Below are positions 6,064 to 11,921 of a DNA stretch of 12,791 nt, piece by piece. Within the stretch, counting starts at the first letter, position 1, and each line of letters begins with the position of its first letter. A program made the position numbers and the translations under genes. The notes below the pieces were generated by a model that was not told the DNA's origin, searched no databases, and saw only the letters and a list, made by a program, of their open reading frames with translations. The DNA is from UBA9676 sp036522155 (GTDB taxonomy: Bacteria; Actinomycetota; Actinomycetes; Streptosporangiales; Streptosporangiaceae): positions 1 through 12,791 of the forward strand of contig DATDGI010000195.1 in NCBI GenBank assembly GCA_036522155.1. Reading direction: 5' to 3'.

Positions 6064-6966
6064 CTGAACGCCACCGCCCTCGGGCTCATCCTGGTCGCCG
6101 CCGTCGCCCACGCCAGCTGGAACCTGTTCAGCAAGCAGGCCTCGGCGGCCGGCGCCGCCCGTTTCGTCTGGCTCATGTCGTCGGCGGCGGCGGTGCTGTA
6201 CGCCCCGGTGGTGGCGGTCAGCCTGGTCGTCAGCCCGCCCACGCTGACCGGGCGATCCTGGGTGTTCCTGGCCGGCACCGCGGTCCTCCAGGTCGGGTAC
6301 TTCCTGTTCCTGCAGCGGGCCTACCGGGCCGGCGACCTGTCGGCCGTCTACCCGATCGGCCGTGGCACCGGCGCCCTGCTGGCCGCCACCGCCGGCATCG
6401 TCATCCTCGGCGAACGGCCCGGGCCGGTCACGCTGGCGGGCATCGCGCTGCTGGTGGGCGGTCTCATCGTGCTCGGCGCGCCGGGCCGCCGGCGCGGGCC
6501 GGGCGGCCGGCCCGGGACGGCCGGATCGGGGGCGGCCGGTATCTCGTCCACCGCGATCCTCTTCGCCCTGGTCACGGGCGCCTTTATCGCCGCCTACACG
6601 CTCTGGGACAAGATCGCGGTCACGACCGTGGGTAACCCGCCGCTGCTCCAGGGCTATGCCTCGGTGCTGGGGATGGCGGTCATGCTGACGCCGGTCGCGC
6701 TCGCCGGCCGAACCCAGACCCGGCAGGTGTGGCACCGCTACCGGCTCCAGGTGGCGGGGGCGGGGCTGCTGTCACCGCTCGCCTACATCCTGGTGCTGAT
6801 CGCGATGACCTTCACCCCGGTGGCGGCGGTGGCCCCGGCCCGGGAGATCAGCGTCCTGTTCGGCGTGGTGCTAGGCCGCCGCCTGCTCGGCGAGGGCGGC
6901 CTGGCCCGCCGCCTCACCGGCGCCGCCGCCATCGTGGCCGGCGTCATCGCCGTCGCCATCGGCTGA
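6064..6966 (+). CDS. EamA/DMT-family membrane transporter, probable CTG start
   Basis: This is a member of the drug/metabolite transporter superfamily with about ten hydrophobic segments in two EamA repeats (about residues 4–137 and 160–300). An Arg/Gly/Pro-rich linker at about 138–160 joins them. Family-like motifs include AHASWNLFSK at 15–24 and YPIGRGTG at 96–103. The C-terminal repeat ends with AREISVLFGVVLG and a final helix. The substrate cannot be told. Starting at ATG 6175 would cut off the first helix and most of this motif. CTG at 6064, placed 7 nt after AGGAGG, gives a normal 300-residue protein, so I take CTG as the start. The gene lies opposite to both flanking operons and separates hemL from the phosphatase gene, genes often adjacent in actinobacteria, so it is probably an insertion. 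Confidence 0.88.
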   Translation: MNATALGLILVAAVAHASWNLFSKQASAAGAARFVWLMSSAAAVLYAPVVAVSLVVSPPTLTGRSWVFLAGTAVLQVGYFLFLQRAYRAGDLSAVYPIGRGTGALLAATAGIVILGERPGPVTLAGIALLVGGLIVLGAPGRRRGPGGRPGTAGSGAAGISSTAILFALVTGAFIAAYTLWDKIAVTTVGNPPLLQGYASVLGMAVMLTPVALAGRTQTRQVWHRYRLQVAGAGLLSPLAYILVLIAMTFTPVAAVAPAREISVLFGVVLGRRLLGEGGLARRLTGAAAIVAGVIAVAIG

Positions 6967-7004
6967 CCGCCAGGGTGGCCGGGCGGGACAGTGGTCCCTG
7001 GTGG
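6967..7004 (+). terminator. Probable terminator hairpin of the transporter gene
   Basis: Immediately after the TGA, CCGCCAGGG (6967–6975) can pair with CCCTGGTGG (6996–7004), 9 pairs with one G·U, around a 20-nt loop. The wobble is tolerated only in the rightward RNA, so it suits the transporter transcript better. There is no U-tract, as is common for GC-rich genomes. Confidence 0.4.
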
Positions 7005-7044
7005 CTGCTAGCACAACCGCGAGCGGCGATTGCCCGGCTAGCAG
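7005..7044 (-). terminator. Nested inverted repeat overlapping the hemL stop
   Basis: CTGCTAGC (7005–7012) and GCTAGCAG (7037–7044) are perfect 8-bp arms. A small CCGC/GCGG stem (7017–7020 with 7023–7026) sits inside the 24-nt loop. The right arm contains the hemL stop codon TAG. It may terminate or protect the hemL mRNA and, with the neighbouring hairpin, separate two convergent transcripts. Confidence 0.4.
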
Positions 7045-8342
7045 GACGCAAGCGCGGCGGCGGCCGCCGTGGCGGCGGCGGGCAGGGCACCGGCGATCCG
7101 GGCCAGGGCCTCGTCGTCGTGGGCCGCTGACACGAACCATGCTTCGTAGGGCGACGGCGGCAGGTAGACACCGCCGTTAAGCATGGAATGGAAGAACGCG
7201 GCGTAGGCGGCACCGGACTGGCCGCGCGCCTCGGTGAAGTCGCGGACCGGGGCCGGAACCCCCAGGAAGACCGAGAACAGGTTGCCGGCTTCGGCCAGGT
7301 GGTGGGGCACACCGGCGGCGGTGAGAGCGGACCCGGCGAGTTTGGCGATCTCGGCGGCCACCTGGTCGACCCGGCCGTACACCTCCGGGGTGCAGGCCCG
7401 CAGGGTGGCCAGCCCGGCCGCGGTGGCCAGCGGGTTCCCGGACAGAGTGCCGGCCTGGTAGACCGGCCCGGCCGGGGCCAGCCGGTCCATGATCTCGGCC
7501 CGCCCGCCGAACGCGGCCGCGGGCAGCCCGCCCCCCATGACCTTGCCGAACGTCATCAGGTCGCCGGCCACGCCCTCCCGGCCGTACCAGCCGGAGCGGG
7601 TCACCCGGAACCCGGTCAGCACCTCATCCATGATCAGCAGCGCGCCGTGCTCGTGGCACAGCGCCGCCAGCAGCTCGTTGAAGCCGGCCGCGGGCGGTAC
7701 CACGCCCATGTTCGCCGGGCAGGCCTCGGTGATCACCGCCGCGATCTGCGTGCCGTGCTCGGTGAACGCCTGGCGGACGGCGAGCGGGTCGTTGTAGGGC
7801 AGTACGACGGTGTCCGCCGCGGCCGCCCCGGTCACCCCGGGCGAGTCGGGCAGCGCGAAGGTCGCCACCCCGGACCCGGCCGCCGCCAGCAGCGCGTCCA
7901 CGTGCCCGTGGTAGCAGCCGGCGAACTTGACCACCAGCCGCCGGCCGGTGAACCCGCGCGCCAGCCGGACCGCCGACATGGTCGCCTCGGTGCCGGAACT
8001 GACCAGCCGTACCTTGTCCACCGGGGTGCGGGCGACGATCTCCTCGGCCAGTTCCACCTCCCCCGCGGTCGCGGTGCCGAACGAGGTGCCCCGCGCCGCC
8101 GCGGCGGTCACCGCGGCCAGCACCTCCGGGTGGGCGTGCCCGAGCATCATCGGGCCCCACGAGCACACCAGGTCCACCAGTTCCCGGCCGTCCGCGTCGG
8201 TCAGGTAGGCGCCGCGCCCGGACCGCATGAACACCGGCACCCCGCCGACCGCGCCAAACGCCCGCACCGGCGAGTTCACCCCGCCCGGGATGACCACCGA
8301 CGCCCGCCGGAACAGTGACTCCGAGGCCGGGCGAGCCGTCAC
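7038..8342 (-). CDS. hemL: Glutamate-1-semialdehyde 2,1-aminomutase
   Basis: This PLP enzyme converts glutamate-1-semialdehyde to 5-aminolevulinate, the first dedicated precursor of heme by the C5 route. The GTG at 8342 gives 434 residues, the normal family length. Its GTGA overlaps the stop of the upstream Prim-Pol-like gene, and the longer open frame to 8903 is only a shadow of that gene. The N-terminus has the typical PGGVNSPVRAF. Further hallmarks are VSSGTEATMSA (117–124, phosphate-binding), YHGHVD (144–149), MDEVLTGFR with D239 bound to the pyridine nitrogen, and TFGKVMGGGLP with the Schiff-base K267. The segment usually read as EPVAGNMG is EACPANMG here, keeping the Glu. It supplies ALA to the HemB encoded just upstream. 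Confidence 0.97.
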   Translation of the reverse strand: MTARPASESLFRRASVVIPGGVNSPVRAFGAVGGVPVFMRSGRGAYLTDADGRELVDLVCSWGPMMLGHAHPEVLAAVTAAAARGTSFGTATAGEVELAEEIVARTPVDKVRLVSSGTEATMSAVRLARGFTGRRLVVKFAGCYHGHVDALLAAAGSGVATFALPDSPGVTGAAAADTVVLPYNDPLAVRQAFTEHGTQIAAVITEACPANMGVVPPAAGFNELLAALCHEHGALLIMDEVLTGFRVTRSGWYGREGVAGDLMTFGKVMGGGLPAAAFGGRAEIMDRLAPAGPVYQAGTLSGNPLATAAGLATLRACTPEVYGRVDQVAAEIAKLAGSALTAAGVPHHLAEAGNLFSVFLGVPAPVRDFTEARGQSGAAYAAFFHSMLNGGVYLPPSPYEAWFVSAAHDDEALARIAGALPAAATAAAAALASC

Positions 8343-9034
8343 CCGGCCACCTCGTCGCAGGCGTCGGCGAGGTAGCTGAGCAGCCGCAGCGCGTCCGGGA
8401 GCTGGTGCTCCCTGGGCTCGGCGATCCATTGCGCAGGCCCGGCGGCGGACCGGGACGGCGGGGCCAGCACGAAGCTGTTCCTGGTGTGCCAGATCAGGCC
8501 CGCGACCGGCGCGAAGTCGTCCGGCTCGCTGTCCAGGTGGCACGACCACCACTCGTCCTCGTCGGCCGGGGCACCGCGGGTGGCGACGAAGAACAGGGCC
8601 CGGTCGCCGGCCGACAGGGCCACCGGGCCGGTCCGCACCCGGGCCCGCTTCATCCGGGCCAGCGCCGCGGTGCCGGCCGCGGCCGGCACATCCAGCACGT
8701 CGAAGACCCGGCCGGTGACCAGGATGATGTTCGCCTCCGGCCGTTCCCGCCACCAGCGGGCCGCGTCGCCGGCGTCGCTGGACGCCTCGATCTGCCAGGC
8801 GGCTGAGATGGGATGCGCGGCGGGCGCGGGGCAGCCGATCCGGTCGCAGGAGCAGGCCCGGCCCAGTTCGCGGACCCGCCCGTGGCTGGGCCCGGACGGC
8901 CACGAGCCGCGCGCCCGGTCATCTCGCAGGTGCGCGCCCGGGCACACCGGCCAGCCCATCGCGGCGTAGTCCAGGGCGGCGGCCATCCGGCCGGCGTCCC
9001 GCCGCCGGCCACGCCGCAGCATCGCCTCGACCAT
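8339..9034 (-). CDS. Divergent primase-polymerase (Prim-Pol N-terminal domain)-like protein
   Basis: This 231-residue protein resembles the N-terminal domain of bifunctional DNA primase/polymerases. It has an entry helix ALDYAAMGWPVCPGAH, a Cys cluster (C31, C61, C63, C68) that may bind zinc, and HPISAAW. The strand ILVTGRVFDVLDVP follows, then a late FVLAPPSR segment. Active Prim-Pols carry hDhD at the strand and an S-x-H motif after the late segment. By eye the second Asp is Pro117 here and the His is Ser, so polymerase activity is doubtful. No helicase domain follows. ATG 9034 has AGGAG only 3 nt upstream and GGAG further out. ATG 9070 (243 residues) is the main alternative. The stop overlaps the hemL start by GTGA, so the two are co-translated. 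Its role beside heme genes is unknown. Confidence 0.7.
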   Translation of the reverse strand: MVEAMLRRGRRRDAGRMAAALDYAAMGWPVCPGAHLRDDRARGSWPSGPSHGRVRELGRACSCDRIGCPAPAAHPISAAWQIEASSDAGDAARWWRERPEANIILVTGRVFDVLDVPAAAGTAALARMKRARVRTGPVALSAGDRALFFVATRGAPADEDEWWSCHLDSEPDDFAPVAGLIWHTRNSFVLAPPSRSAAGPAQWIAEPREHQLPDALRLLSYLADACDEVAG

Positions 9035-9167
9035 GGGCTCCTTGCTCCGCTCCCGACCGATCCCTTCCATCCCGATGATGCCGGTTGCGCGCCACAATCG
9101 GCATGCCGCCCCTCCGGCTGAGGCCGAGACGATACCTAACGGCGGTGCCGCACCCGTCATTGTGCGG

Positions 9168-9196
9168 TCAATAAGCCATTTCGTGGCATTTGCCAA
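9168..9196 (-). promoter_or_regulatory. Possible promoter for the Prim-Pol-like gene and hemL
   Basis: TTGGCA (9196..9191, five of six matches to TTGACA) is followed after 17 nt by TATTGA (9173..9168), a weak -10. The perfect dyad TGGCA-tt-TGCCA (9184–9195) overlaps the -35 and may be an operator. The surrounding 9090–9200 is locally less GC-rich than the genes. The -10 match is poor, so this is tentative. Confidence 0.3.
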
Positions 9197-9237
9197 ACCA
9201 GGCCTTTACCGGGCCGGTCCGGCCGCCAGGGCCTGGT
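9197..9237 (-). terminator. Nested hairpin after hemB, possible terminator or attenuator
   Basis: ACCAGGCC (9237..9230 read leftward) and GGCCTGGT (9204..9197) form a perfect 8-bp stem. Its loop holds a second dyad GGCCGG-a-CCGGCC (9224..9212). On the minus strand the right arm ends in TTT, a short U-tract. It begins 11 nt after the hemB stop and precedes the possible promoter at 9196, so hemL may be partly uncoupled from hemCDB transcription. Confidence 0.45.
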
Positions 9238-9247
9238 CCTCTCCGCT

Positions 9248-10228
9248 TCAGCCCAGCCGGCGGGCGGCCTCGGCGGCCCAGTAGGTCAGGATGATGCTGG
9301 CCCCGGCGCGGCGGATCGCGGTCAGCGTCTCCATGATCACCTTGTCCCGGTCCAGCCAGCCGTTCGCCGCCGCCGCTTCGGCCATCGCGTACTCCCCGCT
9401 GACCTGGTAGGCCGCGACCGGCACCGGCGCGACCGCGGCGGCCCGGGCGATGATGTCCAGGTACGGCAGGGCGGGCTTGATCATCACGATGTCGGCGCCC
9501 TCGTCCACGTCCAGCAGCACTTCCCTGATCGCGTCCCCGGCCGCCGGGTCCTGCTGGTAGGCGGCCCGGTCGCCGGACCTGGGCGCGCACTCGGCCGCGT
9601 CACGGAACGGGCCGTAGAAGGCCGACGCGTACTTGGCTGAATACGCGCAGATCACGACGTCCGGGTAGCCGGCCCGGTCCAGCGCCTGCCGGATCGCGGC
9701 CACCTGGCCATCCATCATCCCGCTCGGCCCCACCACGGCTGCCCCGGCGGTGGCCTGCGCGACCGCGATGGACGCGTAACGCTCCAGCGTCGCGTCGTTG
9801 TCGACCTCGCCGGTCTCGGTGAGCAGCCCGCAGTGACCGTGGTCGGTGTACTCGTCCAGGCACAGGTCGGCCATGAGCACGGTGGCGTCTCCCACCTCGG
9901 CGGCCAGATCCGCGAGCGCCTGCTGGATGATCCCGCCGGGGTCGTCGGCCGCCGAGCCGCGGGCATCCTTGACCGCCGGGATGCCGAACAGCATCAAGCC
10001 ACCAACCCCGGCCTGGACCGCTTCGGCCGCGGCCTTGCGCAGGCTGTCCCGGGTGTGCTGGACCACCCCGGGCATGGAGCCGACCGGTTGCGGCTCGCTG
10101 ATGCCTTCCTTCACGAACAGCGGCAGCACCAGGTCGGCTCCTCGCACGCTGGTGGTGGCGGCCAGCCGCCGGAGCGCCTCGGTACGGCGCAGCCGGCGCG
10201 GGCGGGCGGCGGGAAATCCACTGTTCAC
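9248..10228 (-). CDS. hemB: Delta-aminolevulinic acid dehydratase (porphobilinogen synthase)
   Basis: This enzyme condenses two 5-aminolevulinate molecules to porphobilinogen. The 326-residue length is normal. GTG at 10228 has a strong GGAGGAG 6 nt upstream. The Schiff-base lysines are K199 (CAYSAKYAS) and K251 (MIKPALPYLD). The metal site reads DLCLDEYTDHGHCG with C123, D125 and C133. Classic zinc enzymes have three Cys, and Mg-type enzymes replace them with Ala/Asp. This mixed Cys-Asp-Cys form is, from memory, common in actinobacterial HemB. The gene follows the cobA–hemD fusion by 37 nt in the same operon. The next gene on the strand is the Prim-Pol-like gene, after a hairpin. Confidence 0.97.
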   Translation of the reverse strand: MNSGFPAARPRRLRRTEALRRLAATTSVRGADLVLPLFVKEGISEPQPVGSMPGVVQHTRDSLRKAAAEAVQAGVGGLMLFGIPAVKDARGSAADDPGGIIQQALADLAAEVGDATVLMADLCLDEYTDHGHCGLLTETGEVDNDATLERYASIAVAQATAGAAVVGPSGMMDGQVAAIRQALDRAGYPDVVICAYSAKYASAFYGPFRDAAECAPRSGDRAAYQQDPAAGDAIREVLLDVDEGADIVMIKPALPYLDIIARAAAVAPVPVAAYQVSGEYAMAEAAAANGWLDRDKVIMETLTAIRRAGASIILTYWAAEAARRLG

Positions 10229-10234
10229 GAGCGG

Positions 10235-10241
10235 CTCCTCC
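10235..10241 (-). promoter_or_regulatory. Shine-Dalgarno of hemB
   Basis: GGAGGAG (10241..10235) lies 6 nt before GTG at 10228 and fixes the start. This is the only junction within hemC–hemD–hemB that is not a 4-nt overlap, so HemB has its own strong initiation site. Confidence 0.75.
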
Positions 10242-10265
10242 GGGGTCTCGGGCCGGCGCGGCGGG

Positions 10266-11921
10266 TCAGCGCAGGCGGCGGCGGGCGCCGCGGCGGCGCT
10301 CGCTGGGCTTGCGCAGCGGCTCGCGGGCCTCGACCGCCGCGTCGCGGAGCCGGGCGCCGTGCTCGGCCAGCGCCTCGACCAGGGCCGTCGCCGACGGTTT
10401 GGGTGCCATCACGTCCACCCGCAGCCCGTACTCGGCAGCGGTCTGCGCGGTCTGCGGGCCGATCACCGCGATCACCGTGACCGCGTGCGGCTTGCCGGCG
10501 ATGCCGATGAGGTTGCGCACGGTCGAGGACGAGGTGAACAGGACGGCGTCGAACCCGCCGCTCTTGATCGCCTCCCGGACCGGGGCGGGCGGCGGGGCCG
10601 CCCGGACGGTGCGGTAGGCGGTCACGTCCTCGGCCTCCCAGCCGAGGTCGGTGAGCCGGGCGACCAGCGTCTCGGTGGCGATGTCGGCGCGCGGCAGCAG
10701 CACCCGGTTGATGGGGTCGAGCACCTCGTCGTACGGCGGCCAGGTGGCCGCCAGCCCCTCACTCGACTGCTCGCCGTCCGGGACCAGGTCGGGCTTGATG
10801 CCGAACTCCCCCAGCGCGATGGCGGTCTGCTCGCCCACCGCGGCCACCTTGACCCCGGCGAACGCCCGGGCGTCCAGGCCGTACTCCTCCAGCTTTTCCC
10901 TGACCGCGCGGACCGCGTTGGCCGAGGTGAACGCGATCCACTGGTACCGGCCGGTGACCAGGCCCTTGACCGCCCGCTCCATCTGCTGCGGGGTGCGCGG
11001 CGGCTCGACCGCGATGGTCGGCACCTCTTCCGGCACCGCGCCGTAGCCGCGCAGCCGCTCGGACACCGACGCGGCCTGCTCCTTGGTCCGCGGGACCAGC
11101 ACCCGCCAGCCGAACAGGGGCTTGCTCTCGAACCAGGCCAGGCCCTGGTGGGCGGCGGCCGCGCCGACCACGGCCAGCGCCGGGCCGGGCTGGGTCAGCA
11201 TGCTCACCCCGGCCGCCCGCAGGTCGGCGGCCACCGACCCGAGCCGGCTGACCACCGTGTGCTGGTCGGTGGTGGTGCCGTTCCAGATCAGGGCGATCGG
11301 CGTGGTGTCGGCCCAGCCCGCCGCCACCAGCATCTTGGCGATGTCGACCGGCCCCGCCTCGGCGCCCAGGACCACCAGGCTGCCCGCGGCCGGCCCCTCC
11401 ACCTGGCTGATATCGGACGCGTGCACGACCCGCACACCGCCGGCGTCGGCGGTCAGCGGAATGCCGCCGAAGGCGGGCACCGCGGTCGCCGCGGACACCC
11501 CCGGCACGATCTCCACCCGCACCCGGGCGCGGGCACAGGCGCCGGCCTGCTGGGCCGCCTCGGAGAACAGGAACGGGTCGCCGCCGAACAGCCGCACCCC
11601 GACCTGCCCGGCCTGGGCCGCCTGGACCAGCGCCCGGGCGTCGGAGTCCGGGTCAGCGGGTTCGACCACGCTGGCATCGGCCCGCAGCCGGTGAGCCAGC
11701 CGGGCGGTCACCTCCGGCCTGCCTACCACCAGGTCCGCCACGGCCAGCAGGTCGATGGCCCGCAGCGTGAGCAGGCCCTCATCACCCGGGCCGACCCCGA
11801 CGAAGGCGGCCAGGCCGACCGGCAGCGGGTGCCCGTCGGCCGGCCCTTGCGGCTCCCCGTCGGCCGGCACCTGCGGCTCCCCGTTGGCCTGCGTCCTGTT
11901 CGTGGCGGATGTGGCATTCAC
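10266..11921 (-). CDS. hemD: CobA–HemD fusion: uroporphyrinogen-III C-methyltransferase-like / uroporphyrinogen-III synthase
   Basis: This is a 551-residue two-domain protein. Residues 1–35 are a low-complexity leader with EPQ.PADG repeats. Residues about 36–262 are a tetrapyrrole methylase fold: VGVGPGD (41–47), LFGGDPFLFS (111–120), VPGVSAA and GGIPLT. The stretch that in active SUMT carries the GKR..H...Q.EIN segment is replaced by an Asp/Ala-rich loop, so methylation of uroporphyrinogen III is uncertain. Residues about 268–525 are HemD, with FTSANAV and FTSSSTVRN marking its two lobes, closing hydroxymethylbilane to uroporphyrinogen III. A basic tail ends the protein. GTG 11921 overlaps the hemC stop (GTGA), so supply of hydroxymethylbilane and its closure are coupled. 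Such fusions are usual in actinobacteria. Confidence 0.93.
   Translation of the reverse strand: MNATSATNRTQANGEPQVPADGEPQGPADGHPLPVGLAAFVGVGPGDEGLLTLRAIDLLAVADLVVGRPEVTARLAHRLRADASVVEPADPDSDARALVQAAQAGQVGVRLFGGDPFLFSEAAQQAGACARARVRVEIVPGVSAATAVPAFGGIPLTADAGGVRVVHASDISQVEGPAAGSLVVLGAEAGPVDIAKMLVAAGWADTTPIALIWNGTTTDQHTVVSRLGSVAADLRAAGVSMLTQPGPALAVVGAAAAHQGLAWFESKPLFGWRVLVPRTKEQAASVSERLRGYGAVPEEVPTIAVEPPRTPQQMERAVKGLVTGRYQWIAFTSANAVRAVREKLEEYGLDARAFAGVKVAAVGEQTAIALGEFGIKPDLVPDGEQSSEGLAATWPPYDEVLDPINRVLLPRADIATETLVARLTDLGWEAEDVTAYRTVRAAPPPAPVREAIKSGGFDAVLFTSSSTVRNLIGIAGKPHAVTVIAVIGPQTAQTAAEYGLRVDVMAPKPSATALVEALAEHGARLRDAAVEAREPLRKPSERRRGARRRLR
11832..11879. repeat. 24-bp tandem repeat in the hemD leader
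   Basis: Two nearly identical 24-bp units (11832–11855 and 11856–11879, two mismatches) are followed by a decayed partial copy from 11880. In the minus reading frame each unit encodes eight residues, EPQxPADG. It extends the N-terminal linker of the fusion protein without shifting the frame and could vary in copy number between strains. Confidence 0.75.

Noticed and set aside
7188..8318. A 376-codon plus-strand frame opposite hemL
   Set aside because: It is the codon-bias shadow of hemL. The product is His/Arg/Gly-rich with no fold signature.
8343..8903. N-terminal extension of hemL to a 621-residue protein
   Set aside because: The extra 187 residues are an out-of-frame reading of the Prim-Pol-like gene. 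GTG 8342 gives the normal family length and starts next to the conserved N-terminus.
9035..9196. Start of the Prim-Pol-like gene at ATG 9196
   Set aside because: The extra residues are poor in conserved pattern and the region contains promoter-like boxes and a dyad. No ribosome site precedes ATG 9196.
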